Shown piece after piece: positions 24,103 through 33,383 of a stretch of 64,000 nucleotides of DNA (within the stretch, counting starts at the first letter, position 1; every line of letters starts with the position of its first letter). The stretch is taken from contig DASYEM010000097.1 of assembly GCA_036499025.1 (NCBI GenBank), positions 5,670 through 69,669 of the forward strand. The letters are read 5' to 3'. Made by a program: the position numbers and the translations under genes. The stretch is from Parvibaculum sp036499025. GTDB lineage: Bacteria; Pseudomonadota; Alphaproteobacteria; Parvibaculales; Parvibaculaceae. The notes beneath the pieces are model-generated. The model worked only from the letters and a program-made list of their open reading frames with translations, searched no databases and was not told where the DNA came from.

Positions 24103-26586
24103 ATGAAGGAAAAAGAACTCAGGCTCGCGCTTGTGTGTTACGGCGGCGTTTCGCTCGCCGTCTACATGCATGGCGTGACGAAAGAGATTCTGAAGCTGGT
24201 GCGCGCCTCCCGCGTTTATCACGGCGAGGACAATCATGCCCGCCGCCAGACCTCCACTTATTCCGATCTCGACAAAGCGCAAGATCGCGAGCGCGACACC
24301 GAAGAAGTCTATTTCGAGCTTCTTCAGGCCATCGGCTCGACGGTCGATCTGCGCGTCTTCGTCGACACGATCGCCGGCGCCTCGGCGGGCGGCATCAACG
24401 GCGTGCTTCTCGCCCGTGCGCTGGCCCACGATCTTTCGCTCGACGAGCATCGCAAGATGTGGCTCGAAGAGGCGGACATCCTCGCCCTGATGGACGAGGA
24501 GCATATCGCCGGCAAATGGAGCAAGCTCTTCATGAAGCCGGTCTTCTGGGCCATCAACAATCGCTGGCTGTCGCAATTCGCGCCGGATGCGGAAATGCGC
24601 CAGAAGCTTCTGCTGTTCACGCGCTCGCGCTGGTTCAAGCCGCCCTTCTCCGGCAAGATCATGTCGACCATGCTGCTGGACGCCTGTCTGGCGATGGAGA
24701 AAGGCGCCGTCACCGGCGCGTCGCTCCTGCCCGTCGGCCACAAGCTCCAGCTCATCGTTTCCGTCACCGATTTCTACGGTTACACGCAGGACATCCCCCT
24801 GCACGATCCGCCCTCGATCCGCGAGCGCGAGCATCGCCATGTGCTGAAGTTCGATTACATGCAGCATACGGGCGGGCGCACCCAAACCGATTTCGACAGG
24901 GCGCATGTGCCGGGGCTCGTTTTCGCGGCGCGCGCGACGTCGTCTTTTCCAGGCGCGTTCCCGCCCGCGCAGATCGGCGAGATCGACCGCGTTCTCGTCG
25001 GCCGGCGCGAGAGCTGGCCGACGCGCGCCGAATTTCTGGCCGCGAATTTCAAGCCGCTGATCGCCTCGGGCGCGGATCCGGTGAAGACGTCCTTCATCGA
25101 CGGCAGCGTGCTCAACAACAAACCGTTCGGCGAGGCCATCGCTTCGCTGCGCGGGCGTCCCGCCTATCGTGAAGTCGATCGCCGCATCGTCTATATCGAT
25201 CCCGACCCGGAAGGCGGCCATCTCGAAGCAGGCGGCACGGCGCCGGGATTTTTGCACACCATTCGCGGCGCGCTTTCCGACATTCCGCGCAACCAGCCGG
25301 TGCGCGACGAACTGGAGTCCGTGCATCAATTCTCCGAACGCGTGCGCCAATATCGACAGATCGTCGGCGCGACACGGCCTCATGTCTCCGAGCGTGTGCG
25401 CGGATTGCTGGGCGATGAGCCCAACATCATGCCCACGGCGGAGCGCCTGTCGCAGCTGCGCAACGACGCCAACAGCAAGGCCGCCGTCGAAGCAGGCTAT
25501 GCCTATGACGGCTATATCCAGCTGAAGGTCAGTTCGGTTCTCGACCGGCTGACGCTTTTCATCGCCGAGACGAGCGGCGTGGTCCACAGCCCGAGCAAAT
25601 ATCTCGCCCTGTCGCGCGCCGTCGAAGCCTGGGCGAAATGCCGAAACATATTCCCCGTCCAATGGACGCGTGTGGAAGGCCATGTCGCAACGCCGACGGC
25701 GCAAACCTCATGGGTGCGCTTCCTTCGCGACTTCGACCTGAGCTTCCGCGTCCGGCGTTTGCGTTTCGTCGTCCGGCGTCTCAACGAACTCTATGAGGAA
25801 AGCGCCGGTGCCCCGGACCACACGGGCGCGCTCGATGAATTCAAGGCGAGCGTCTACGAGAGCCTCGAGCTGTTGAACTCGCGCCCCGCCAACAGCATCC
25901 GCACACCCGAAATCAAGAAGCTGTGCGCCCAGATATTCGATGACGGGATTGCGGAACCCTCTGAAATAGAGGCGCTGGTGCAGGCCATGGGCCCGGCGCT
26001 CAATCTTGTCGGCGCGGATCAGGTGATCGACCAGAGTTTCGCCATCATGTCGCAGAGCTATCTGCCCTATGCGCCCCGGCTCGAATTGATGCAGGCCTAT
26101 GTCGGCTTTCCATTCTTCGACGTTCTGACCTTGCCGCTCAACAAGTGGAACGACCTCGACGACGTCGACACGATGCAGGTCGATCGCATCAGCCCGGAAG
26201 ACGCCAAGGCCATTCGCAAAGGCGGCGCGCAGGCGACGCTGATGGGCCGCAATCTCGGTCACTTCGCCGCCTTCTTCAGCCGGCGGGCGCGCGAGAACGA
26301 TTATCTCTGGGGTCGCCTCCATGCGGCCGACCGTCTTGTCGATATCGTTTCCAGCGCAGGTGCGGCGGCGAATGCGACCAGCGGCATGGATTTCACCAAT
26401 CTCAAAGCGCGACTTTTCCGCTCGATCCTGAAAGCCGAACGCCCTTTCCTCACCAGCGTGCCGGACCTTATCGCCGACATCGAACGCGAGCTGACCGCGC
26501 GTTTCGGCGTCGAAGAGGCAGACGCATCGCCGGAAGCACGGCCCGTCGCGGCAGAAGCGGCAGCGGAAGCTGCTGCTGCCGACTAG
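24103..26586 (+). CDS. Long patatin-like phospholipase family protein
   Basis: This 827-residue protein has an N-terminal patatin domain (about 1-350) that probably hydrolyses acyl esters of phospholipids. The oxyanion-hole motif is YGGVSLAVYMHG near residue 15. The nucleophile elbow GASAGG lies at 92-97 with Ser94, and the dyad aspartate is Asp333 in FIDGSVLNNKPFGEA. The remaining 480 residues are a long C-terminal region found in the large bacterial patatin-like group (DUF3376-type), of unknown role. The C-terminus is an Ala/Glu tail. No signal peptide is seen. The start follows GGGAGATGGGCGCTTCCC. It is divergent from an orphan histidine kinase and almost abuts the converging hydrolase gene. 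Confidence 0.88.
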   Translation: MKEKELRLALVCYGGVSLAVYMHGVTKEILKLVRASRVYHGEDNHARRQTSTYSDLDKAQDRERDTEEVYFELLQAIGSTVDLRVFVDTIAGASAGGINGVLLARALAHDLSLDEHRKMWLEEADILALMDEEHIAGKWSKLFMKPVFWAINNRWLSQFAPDAEMRQKLLLFTRSRWFKPPFSGKIMSTMLLDACLAMEKGAVTGASLLPVGHKLQLIVSVTDFYGYTQDIPLHDPPSIREREHRHVLKFDYMQHTGGRTQTDFDRAHVPGLVFAARATSSFPGAFPPAQIGEIDRVLVGRRESWPTRAEFLAANFKPLIASGADPVKTSFIDGSVLNNKPFGEAIASLRGRPAYREVDRRIVYIDPDPEGGHLEAGGTAPGFLHTIRGALSDIPRNQPVRDELESVHQFSERVRQYRQIVGATRPHVSERVRGLLGDEPNIMPTAERLSQLRNDANSKAAVEAGYAYDGYIQLKVSSVLDRLTLFIAETSGVVHSPSKYLALSRAVEAWAKCRNIFPVQWTRVEGHVATPTAQTSWVRFLRDFDLSFRVRRLRFVVRRLNELYEESAGAPDHTGALDEFKASVYESLELLNSRPANSIRTPEIKKLCAQIFDDGIAEPSEIEALVQAMGPALNLVGADQVIDQSFAIMSQSYLPYAPRLELMQAYVGFPFFDVLTLPLNKWNDLDDVDTMQVDRISPEDAKAIRKGGAQATLMGRNLGHFAAFFSRRARENDYLWGRLHAADRLVDIVSSAGAAANATSGMDFTNLKARLFRSILKAERPFLTSVPDLIADIERELTARFGVEEADASPEARPVAAEAAAEAAAAD

Positions 26587-26587
26587 C

Positions 26588-27586
26588 TCACCTCGCCCCC
26601 GACATAGCCTCGCAAGGCGACAGGTCCTGCGCACCCGAAGGCAGCGCCGCCGTGCGGCTCGCCATCCAGGCTTCGATGTCTTTCCAGACCACTTCGCGTT
26701 GCAGATCGCGCAACAGCATGTGATAGCCGTTCTTGTAACAAGCCGCCGTCACATTGACCTTCGCCGCCCGCATCGTGTTGAGCGAATCCGCGACGGGAAT
26801 GGGCGGCACGATTTCATCATGCGCGCCATACATCAGCAGCACCGGCACGTTGATATGGGGCGCGGCGGCGGCGGCTTCGTCCATCAGTTCGACGAGCCCG
26901 TAGATCGTGCCGATCTGCGTCCCCTTGATGACCAGAGGATCGCGCCCCAGCGCTTTCAGCATTTCGATATTGTCGGAAGGGCGAATATTGAGGCCGCTTC
27001 CCGTCACCGTCAGACCGGGCAGCGAATGAGCGCTCATCCAGAGCACGGTCTCATAAAAGGCGTTCATCTCGCGCCAGCCCCAGACGGCGGGCGCGGCGAG
27101 AATGACGCCATCGACCTTTGGCGGATTGGGCGCTGTGAAGGCGCGCATGGCGACCGCGCCGCCCATGCTTTCGCCGAGGAGATAGACCGGCAAATCCGGG
27201 TGCTGCTCGCGCACCAGCGCGATGACGGAGTTGAGATCGTCGGCCATGCGCGCGCCGCCCGCCCACAGGCCGCGTCCCGGCGCACGCCCGAAGCCGCGCT
27301 GGTCGTAGGCATAAACCGTCACGCCGCGCTGCTGGAACCAGCGGCCCGGCATATCGAAGGCATTCTCGTAATCGTTCATGCCGTGCAGGCCGACGATGAC
27401 CGCATGCGGTTGCGCCGCCGACCAGACATGCAGCGGCAGGCGCGCGCCATCCGAGGCGACGATGTTCGTCTGCTCGATACGCGGCGTATAGGCCGCCGTG
27501 CCGGTCGTCATCAAGCGCGGCGCGCAGCCGAAACCCAGCGTCGCGACGAGGGCCGAGCCGAGCAGAAGCCGGGACACACGCTTCAT
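26588..27586 (-). CDS. Alpha/beta hydrolase lipoprotein (monoacylglycerol lipase-like)
   Basis: This 332-residue serine hydrolase of the lysophospholipase/monoglyceride lipase group is probably attached to the envelope. MKRVSRLLLGSALVATLGFG is followed by Cys21, a plausible lipobox (LGFGC). The nucleophile is in LLGESMGGAVAM, with the cap region after it. The aspartate and histidine are expected in YGAHDEIVPP and NGYHMLLRD. The ATG at 27586 overlaps the stop of the upstream glycosylase-like gene by four bases (ATGA), so translation is probably coupled. Acylglycerols or lysophospholipids are the likely substrates. Confidence 0.87.
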   Translation of the reverse strand: MKRVSRLLLGSALVATLGFGCAPRLMTTGTAAYTPRIEQTNIVASDGARLPLHVWSAAQPHAVIVGLHGMNDYENAFDMPGRWFQQRGVTVYAYDQRGFGRAPGRGLWAGGARMADDLNSVIALVREQHPDLPVYLLGESMGGAVAMRAFTAPNPPKVDGVILAAPAVWGWREMNAFYETVLWMSAHSLPGLTVTGSGLNIRPSDNIEMLKALGRDPLVIKGTQIGTIYGLVELMDEAAAAAPHINVPVLLMYGAHDEIVPPIPVADSLNTMRAAKVNVTAACYKNGYHMLLRDLQREVVWKDIEAWMASRTAALPSGAQDLSPCEAMSGAR

Positions 27587-28218
27587 CCTTTGCCTTGTAC
27601 TTTCTTCATGGCCTTCCCGCCTATCAGCCCACGTATCTTCTTGCGCAACACGGGCAGAACGTCCTCTTCGAACCATGGGTTTTTCCTGATCCAGGCGTTA
27701 TTACGCCATGAGGGATGTGGCAACGGTATGGCATGGGGGCCGTAGTCCCGCCACGCCGCGACCGTTTGAGTGAGATTGGGTTTGGCGCGCGAACCCAGAT
27801 GCCAGGCTTGCGCATATTGGCCGACCAGCAGCAGCAATTCCACCTGCGGCATCAGCGCGAAAAGATCCGCATGCCACTGGGGCGCGCATTCGCGGCGCGG
27901 TGGCAGGTCGCCGCCCTTGGCGTCGAGGCCGGGAAAACAGAAACCCATTCCCACAATGGCGATTTTGGAGGTGTCGTAGAATTCGTCGGAGGTGACGCCC
28001 ATCCAGCCGCGCAAGCGGTCGCCGCTCGGATCGGTGAACGGCACGCCGGAGGCGTGAACCCGCGTGCCCGGCGCCTGCGCGGCAATGCAGATACGCGCCG
28101 TCGATGAGACGCGCAGGACAGGCCGCGGCTCATGCGGCAGCGGTTTGCCGATGGGATTTTCAATGCAAATCCGGCAGGCGCGGATGTCGGCGACGAGCTT
28201 GTCGAGGCGTGTCGGCAT
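27583..28218 (-). CDS. Uracil-DNA glycosylase superfamily protein
   Basis: This 211-residue protein fits the uracil-DNA glycosylase-like fold. The N-terminal motif is AAQAPGTRVHASGVPFTDPS, equivalent to the water-activating loop of UDG families 4/5, and the C-terminal loop is PLPHPSWRNN, which carries the HPS motif. A CRIC pair near residue 15 and further cysteines at CFPG and ECAPQW recall the iron-sulfur members, although the exact ligand set is not certain. It probably acts in DNA base repair, but in-vitro activity for this branch is unclear. It is 14 bases downstream of an acyl-CoA dehydrogenase gene and overlaps the hydrolase gene. Confidence 0.8.
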   Translation of the reverse strand: MPTRLDKLVADIRACRICIENPIGKPLPHEPRPVLRVSSTARICIAAQAPGTRVHASGVPFTDPSGDRLRGWMGVTSDEFYDTSKIAIVGMGFCFPGLDAKGGDLPPRRECAPQWHADLFALMPQVELLLLVGQYAQAWHLGSRAKPNLTQTVAAWRDYGPHAIPLPHPSWRNNAWIRKNPWFEEDVLPVLRKKIRGLIGGKAMKKVQGKG

Positions 28219-28232
28219 AAAATCAATATAGC

Positions 28233-29384
28233 CTAGCTGACATCCTTCAGCATATTGCGCGCGATGATGACCTGCTGCACCTGGCTGGTGCCTTCATAGA
28301 TGCGGAAGATACGCACGTCGCGATAGAAGCGCTCGATGCCATAGTCGGCGACATAGCCCGCGCCGCCATGGATCTGCACAGCCCGGTCGGCGATGCGGCC
28401 CACGGCTTCCGAACAGAAGAGCTTGGTGCAGGAGCTTTCGGTCGCCACGTCCTCGCCCGCGTCGCGGCGCTTGGCGGCGTCGAGCACCATGCAACGGCCC
28501 GCATAATGTTCCATCTTCGAATCCGCCAGCATCGCCTGCACCAGTTGCAGATTGCCGATGGGCGCGCCGAACTGCTTGCGCTCGGCGGCATATTTCGTCG
28601 AATCCGTCACAAGACGATCCGCGACGCCCATGCAGACCGCCGATATGTGTAGGCGTCCGCGTTCCAGCACCTGCATCGCGGTGATGAAGCCCCTGCCCTC
28701 CTTGTCGCCAAGCAGGCACGAAGCGGGAATACGCGCATTGTCGAAGATCACGTCGCAAATATGCGCGCCCTGCTGGCCCATCTTCTTTTCGGGCTTGCCG
28801 ATGGAAATGCCCGGAATGTCGCGCGGCACGATAAAAGCCGAGACGCCCTTTGCGCCCGGCGTCTTCGGATCAGTGCGCGCCAGCAGCGTGAAGGCATGCG
28901 CCTTGTTGGCATTGGTGATGAAACGTTTGGTGCCGTTGACGACATAGTGGTCGCCGTCCCTGATCGCCGTCGTCTTCAGCGAAGCCGCATCCGATCCTGC
29001 TTCGGGCTCCGTCAGCGCGAAGCTGATGATAACCTCGCCGCTGGCGATCTTCGGGAGCCATTCGGTCTTCTGGTCCTCGCGGCCATGCATGACAATGCCC
29101 TGACTGCCGATGCCGACATTGGTGCCGATGACCGAGCGGAAGGCGGGCGAGGTACGGCCCAACTCAAACATCAGGAGGCATTCCTCCTCCATGTTGAGGC
29201 CGAGGCCGCCATATTCGACCGGCACCGAAATCCCGAAAAGGCCAAGTTCCTTCATCTCATCGACGATCTCGGCGGGCACGGCGTCGTCTTCCGACACCTT
29301 GTCCTCGATGGGGCGCAAGCGCTCATCGACGAAGCGCCGGACGGAGGAAATGAGTTGTTCGCGGGTTTCGGCGTCGAGGGCCAT
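28233..29384 (-). CDS. Acyl-CoA dehydrogenase
   Basis: This 383-residue flavoenzyme introduces an alpha-beta double bond into acyl-CoA. Both signature segments are present: FALTEPEAGSDAASL (FAD and substrate) and the ending RIYEGTSQVQQVIIARNML, with the catalytic glutamate in YEGTS. The central part shows QVLERGRLHISAVCMG and the dimer region VQIHGGAGYVADYG. It is a conventional catalytically complete member, unlike the two genes at 38940 and 56271, in which the YEG position is altered. It is followed by a glycosylase-like gene and preceded by a PAS protein gene. Confidence 0.93.
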   Translation of the reverse strand: MALDAETREQLISSVRRFVDERLRPIEDKVSEDDAVPAEIVDEMKELGLFGISVPVEYGGLGLNMEEECLLMFELGRTSPAFRSVIGTNVGIGSQGIVMHGREDQKTEWLPKIASGEVIISFALTEPEAGSDAASLKTTAIRDGDHYVVNGTKRFITNANKAHAFTLLARTDPKTPGAKGVSAFIVPRDIPGISIGKPEKKMGQQGAHICDVIFDNARIPASCLLGDKEGRGFITAMQVLERGRLHISAVCMGVADRLVTDSTKYAAERKQFGAPIGNLQLVQAMLADSKMEHYAGRCMVLDAAKRRDAGEDVATESSCTKLFCSEAVGRIADRAVQIHGGAGYVADYGIERFYRDVRIFRIYEGTSQVQQVIIARNMLKDVS

Positions 29385-29475
29385 GTTCGCTCCGGCTTGA
29401 AAGTCAGGTCGGAGCGGAATTTAGGCTATGGGACCGAGGGGGGTCAAAGGCTGAAAAAGCACGAGGCCTCGCAGC

Positions 29476-30021
29476 TCAGAATGCGGCCATTTCAGTCGCA
29501 AAACGTTCGGTGGCCGAAAGCGGCTTATAGGAGGTCACCGTGAAAATGCGGTCGGTGCGCTCGCCCTCGACGGAGAGCGGCATATAGGCGGCTTCGAAGG
29601 TCATATGCCCGCGTCCGGCAAATTCCATGGTGCCGCCAACGCCGACGGGGCGGCGCAGCAGCGCCACCGCCTTGTAGAGCTCATGCAGCATCGATCCGAA
29701 ATGCGGCAGCGTCTCATCGATGTCCAGCACCTGACGGCCACGGAAATTGGCGCCATGAGAATGGGCGACCTCTTCGCCGATCAGCCGATAGGTCAGCTTG
29801 AAGGGATCGTGATCGACCTGGAGCATCATCAGGTTCGGCATGTGGCGGGCAAAGTCGATGGGATCGATGTCCTGTGGCGAGGGCATCAGGCGGTCGCCGC
29901 GTTTGGCGTACCAGTAGTTCAGCACTTCGAGAACCATCGGGTCGGTCAGGTCCCGGAGCTTGCGAAGGCCCGCGCCGTCGGCGCCGGCATCGGCAATCAG
30001 GTTTTCGTAATATTCTTTCAC
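29476..30021 (-). CDS. PAS-domain protein of the alphaproteobacterial PF07310 type
   Basis: This 181-residue soluble protein fits the PAS_5 family. Features are LRDLTDPMVLEVLNYWYAKR at the start, the core MMLQVDHDPFKLTYRLIGEE, VLDIDETLPHFGSMLHEL, and the ending AAYMPLSVEGERTDRIFTVT. Members have no attached output domain and their ligand and partner are largely unknown. Its gene is divergent from the thioesterase at 30175 and on the same strand as the acyl-CoA dehydrogenase that starts 92 bases downstream. Confidence 0.82.
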   Translation of the reverse strand: MKEYYENLIADAGADGAGLRKLRDLTDPMVLEVLNYWYAKRGDRLMPSPQDIDPIDFARHMPNLMMLQVDHDPFKLTYRLIGEEVAHSHGANFRGRQVLDIDETLPHFGSMLHELYKAVALLRRPVGVGGTMEFAGRGHMTFEAAYMPLSVEGERTDRIFTVTSYKPLSATERFATEMAAF

Positions 30022-30174
30022 AAACGCCCTCCCCTACGCCGCGCGTCTCATCGAGGCGATTCCCGGACATTAATGAGCAAGACCTAATCGGAAGTGAACA
30101 GGGGTGTGTGTGCGCCTATGTTCCTGATAAGAGACACCTCAAATCGGAACATATCTCTCAGGATTCATTACCGA

Positions 30175-30618
30175 ATGTCGAAATTACCGAGCGCGAAACT
30201 TGCCGGCGCGGGCTTCACGGGCTGGGAGGGAACCGATCCTTTTGAAGATCACGCAGGCCCTTATTTCTCGCGCAAAACCGAAGCCGGCGACGTTATCTGC
30301 GCTTTCGAGGCGCTGCCCGTTCATTGCAACGGCGGCGGCTTCATGCATGGCGGCGCGCTGATGACCTTCGCGGATTATTCGCTCTTTGCCATCGGCGGCG
30401 ATGTGTTGAACGGCCCCTGCGTCACGGTGTCCTTCAATGCGGAATTCACGGCCTCCGCGCCTCCCGGCGTCACCATCTATTCACGCGGCGAAGTTGTGCA
30501 AAACACCAGCAGCATGGTTTTTCTGCGCGGGCAGGTCTATGTCGAAGAGGGCGAGACGACCCGGACGCTGTTGAATTTCAGCGGCATCGTCAAACGCATC
30601 AAGCGCCGCCCCGCCTAG
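30175..30618 (+). CDS. PaaI-type hotdog-fold thioesterase
   Basis: This 147-residue hotdog protein probably hydrolyses acyl-CoA or aryl-CoA thioesters. The segment CNGGGFMHGGALMTFADYSL is the HGG helix motif that carries the catalytic region in the PaaI family, followed by VTVSFNAEFTASAPPGVTI. The ATG at 30175 (MSKLPSAKLAG) is chosen because it matches the family N-terminus; the frame is open further upstream. It is divergent from the PAS protein gene and 71 bases upstream of the LLM gene. Confidence 0.87.
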   Translation: MSKLPSAKLAGAGFTGWEGTDPFEDHAGPYFSRKTEAGDVICAFEALPVHCNGGGFMHGGALMTFADYSLFAIGGDVLNGPCVTVSFNAEFTASAPPGVTIYSRGEVVQNTSSMVFLRGQVYVEEGETTRTLLNFSGIVKRIKRRPA

Positions 30619-30630
30619 CGCGAGCCGTTC

Positions 30631-30675
30631 TGGCCACAGCCAATCTGGCCGAGGCTAATCTGGCCAAAGCCAATC
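30631..30675. repeat. Three tandem 15-bp repeats between thioesterase and LLM genes
   Basis: TGGCCACAGCCAATC, TGGCCGAGGCTAATC and TGGCCAAAGCCAATC follow each other without gaps. In one frame they would read LATAN-LAEAN-LAKAN and run into the LLM coding sequence, but that frame has no supported start nearby. They may be a slippage repeat in the leader of the LLM gene. Confidence 0.75.
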
Positions 30676-30689
30676 AGGAAAGAGGTTCG

Positions 30690-31721
30690 ATGGTCACTCT
30701 CAGCGTTCTCGATCAGTCCCCGATCCGCAAAGGCGGCACGGCGGCGGAAGCGCTCGCCAACACCATCGATCTCGCGCGCCACGCCGAGCGTCTCGGCTAT
30801 CGGCGCTACTGGCTTGCCGAACATCACAATACCTCGTCCTTTGCCGGCTCCGCGCCGGAAATCATGATCGCCGCCGTCGCGGCGGCAACGTCGCATATTC
30901 ATGTCGGCTCGGCGGGCGTCATGCTGCCGCATTACAGCCCGCTGAAAGTCGCGGAACTTTTCCGCCTGCTCGAAACGCTTTATCCCGGCCGCATCGATCT
31001 CGGTCTTGGCCGCGCGCCGGGGTCGGATCAGCGCACCTCGCGCGCGCTCCAGCCCGGACCGCAGGCCTACCCCATCGACGTCTTTCCGCAGCAAGTCGAA
31101 TTGCTGATCCAGTTCCTCGAAGATTCCACGGGGCTTGGCGGCGAACTCGGCGGCTTTCCCATCGGCCATCCCTATACGGGCATTCACGCGACGCCGCGCG
31201 GGCCGGGATTGCCGGAACTCTGGATGCTCGGCTCCGGCGGCGACGGCGCGGCCTATGCCGCACAATTCGGCATGGCCTATTGCTTCGCGCATTTCATCAA
31301 TCAGGATGCGGGCACGGAACCACTCGAAATCTACCGGCGGAATTTCAGGCCCTCGCGCCAGCTCGCCTCGCCGCATGGCTCCATCGGCGTCTCGGTGACA
31401 GTTGCCGAAACCGAGGAAGAAGCGCGACGGATTTCAGCGCCGCGCAATTTGTGGATATTGCATCTCCTGCAAAATCGTGCGGGCGCCTTCCCCACCATCG
31501 AAGAGGCGCAGGCCTATAATTATTCGGATGAAGAGAAGGTGATGCTGCGCGCCGTCGAACGGCGCGGCATCGTCGGCACGCCGGAACAGGTGCGCGGTCG
31601 CCTGCTGCAAATGGGCGCCGAATATGGCGTCGATGATTTCGTCGTCCTGACCATCACTTACGATCAGGCCGACCGCATTCGGTCCTACGAATTGCTGGCG
31701 CAAGCCTTCGGCATTTCCTGA
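30690..31721 (+). CDS. LLM class flavin-dependent oxidoreductase (luciferase-like)
   Basis: This 343-residue FMN-dependent monooxygenase-like protein is of the MsnO8/YhbW type, with LSVLDQSPIRKGGTAAEAL at the start. The family motifs YWLAEHHNTSSFAGSAP, VGSAGVMLPHYSPLKVAE and YPGRIDLGLGRAPGSD are clear, and RGIVGTPEQV lies near the end. Substrate and reductase partner are unknown. The ATG at 30690 is preceded by AGGAAAGAGG. It converges on the MFS transporter gene, the stops being only three bases apart. Confidence 0.9.
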   Translation: MVTLSVLDQSPIRKGGTAAEALANTIDLARHAERLGYRRYWLAEHHNTSSFAGSAPEIMIAAVAAATSHIHVGSAGVMLPHYSPLKVAELFRLLETLYPGRIDLGLGRAPGSDQRTSRALQPGPQAYPIDVFPQQVELLIQFLEDSTGLGGELGGFPIGHPYTGIHATPRGPGLPELWMLGSGGDGAAYAAQFGMAYCFAHFINQDAGTEPLEIYRRNFRPSRQLASPHGSIGVSVTVAETEEEARRISAPRNLWILHLLQNRAGAFPTIEEAQAYNYSDEEKVMLRAVERRGIVGTPEQVRGRLLQMGAEYGVDDFVVLTITYDQADRIRSYELLAQAFGIS

Positions 31722-31724
31722 ACG

Positions 31725-33122
31725 TCAGGCCGCCTTGGCGGCCTTGCGCGCGATCCTCCGGTCGAGCGCCGAGCGCAACCGCGCCTGGCGTTCATGGGTG
31801 ATCGGATATTGCCAGATGACGATGGTCGAGATCACCCAAAGCGCCAGCGGCACCATGCAATACATCGCCGTCAGCGCGAAAAGCGAGGCGCTCGAATTTG
31901 TGTGCGACTGCGGATTGAAACCGATCCAACCGAGGATCGGCAAGGCGATGCCCACACCCGCCGCTTCGAAAATCTTCCGCACCATCGCAAGGAAAGCGAA
32001 GAGAAACGCCGTGCGCTGCTCGCCGCTTTTAATCATGTCGAGATCGCAGACGTCGGCGAGAATGGATTGGCCGAGGATCGGCGCGGCGCCAATGGTGAAG
32101 CCCTGGATCAGCGTGATGAAAAGCATGGCCGGAAACACGGCTTCGGGATGGATGGGCTTCACCACATAGATGACGATCGGCACGAAGGCGAAAGCGAAAA
32201 GGCTGATAAAGCCCGCGACGCCGATGCCCTTATGCTTGCCGATCTTGCCGCCGATCTTCACCCAGAAAGGCGAGCCGACGACGCCTGCGAAGAAGAGCAC
32301 GAAAATCAGGATCGAACTGCCTGCGCCCAGTTGCGCGACATGCTCGAAGAACAGCACCGCCACGCCCGCATTGATCGAGCCCGCCAGCGCGCCAATGATC
32401 GTCGCAAGCAGCACGATGCGCAGCGGCCCGTTGCGCATGGCGATGCGCATGCCGACCATGAAGGAAATCGGCGTGCTGATCTGCACGGCAGGTTCCGGCA
32501 CGGAGCGCAGCAGAACGATGAGACAGATCGGCAGCATGCCTGCCGTCAGCCAGCCCAGCGCCGCCATGGCCTGACGGCTCGCCGCGCTCGCATCGCCGCC
32601 GCCGCGGCTGGCGATGATCGGCACGGTGATCGCAACGAGAAGACCGATCAGCAGAAAAATCTGGCGGCTGCCGGTGATGCGGTTGCGTTCGTGATAATCC
32701 TCCGAAAGCTCCGCGCCCCATGCGCCGTAAGGAATTTCGATCAGCGTGTAGCCGAAATAAATCGCCGCGATCCAGATGAGCAAATAGGCGTTGCTCACTT
32801 CCACCTGCGGAATGAAGAGCATCAGCGAGGAGAGCGCCATCACGATGACGCCGCCGATGATCCACGGACGCCGTCTGCCCCAGGGCGTATGCGTGCGGTC
32901 GCTCCAGCGGCCGATGAAGGGATCGACAACGACGTCGCTCAAACGCGCCAGCATCAAAATGAAGCCGACGGCGGTGAGGCTGAGCCCCAGCGTGCCTGAA
33001 TAGAAAGGCGGGATATAGATCGCCAAAGGCAACCCGATCACCGCCATCGGTACGACAAGTTGCCCATAGGCGAAAAGTTGCCAGCGGCTCAGCTTGTGAG
33101 CGCCAATCGGTCCCGCATCCAT
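31725..33122 (-). CDS. MFS transporter, GPH (glycoside-pentoside-hexuronide) family
   Basis: This is a 465-residue inner-membrane carrier with about twelve hydrophobic segments. The motifs SDVVVDPFIGRWSDRTHTPW followed by GRRRPWIIGG are the hallmark of GPH:cation symporters (MelB/XynB type). The substrate is likely a glycoside or uronide with a coupled cation, but a broader role is possible in proteobacteria. The N-terminus MDAGPIGAHKLSRWQLFAYG fits the family. A short inverted repeat lies just upstream of the start. Confidence 0.9.
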   Translation of the reverse strand: MDAGPIGAHKLSRWQLFAYGQLVVPMAVIGLPLAIYIPPFYSGTLGLSLTAVGFILMLARLSDVVVDPFIGRWSDRTHTPWGRRRPWIIGGVIVMALSSLMLFIPQVEVSNAYLLIWIAAIYFGYTLIEIPYGAWGAELSEDYHERNRITGSRQIFLLIGLLVAITVPIIASRGGGDASAASRQAMAALGWLTAGMLPICLIVLLRSVPEPAVQISTPISFMVGMRIAMRNGPLRIVLLATIIGALAGSINAGVAVLFFEHVAQLGAGSSILIFVLFFAGVVGSPFWVKIGGKIGKHKGIGVAGFISLFAFAFVPIVIYVVKPIHPEAVFPAMLFITLIQGFTIGAAPILGQSILADVCDLDMIKSGEQRTAFLFAFLAMVRKIFEAAGVGIALPILGWIGFNPQSHTNSSASLFALTAMYCMVPLALWVISTIVIWQYPITHERQARLRSALDRRIARKAAKAA

Positions 33123-33149
33123 ACCCGACGTCCTCCCCGACGATCGTTT

Positions 33150-33168
33150 TAGTAAATTGACTGTACTA
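33150..33168. promoter_or_regulatory. Possible operator upstream of the GPH transporter
   Basis: TAGTA (33150-33154) and TACTA (33164-33168) form a short inverted repeat with a nine-base spacer, 28-46 bases upstream of the transporter start. The size and AT-rich composition resemble TetR-type operators. No regulator gene is adjacent. Confidence 0.3.
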
Positions 33169-33383
33169 TCTGCCGGACCCGGCCCGCAATGCCGACAACC
33201 AACATTAGATGAATTCTGCTTTCAGCCTGCGTTCATGCGCGGGCTTCTAGTTTCATCCTGTCTGAAGCCCGAAGGCCGATGACAAAGGCCTCTCCCCAAT
33301 TCATTCGGTGCTCGGGGGAGGCGTGATGGCGGCGTCCAGACCGTACCCCATGGACGCCGTCATTCATTTTCCGCCACGTCTGC

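Noticed and set aside
24052..25704. A 550-codon open frame antisense to the patatin-like gene
   Set aside because: It mirrors the codon pattern of the patatin-like gene and has no recognisable domain. High GC at third positions makes such shadows common.
31794..32999. A 401-codon open frame antisense to the GPH transporter gene
   Set aside because: The translation is rich in Arg, Asp and His, the reverse image of membrane helices. No start signal is present.
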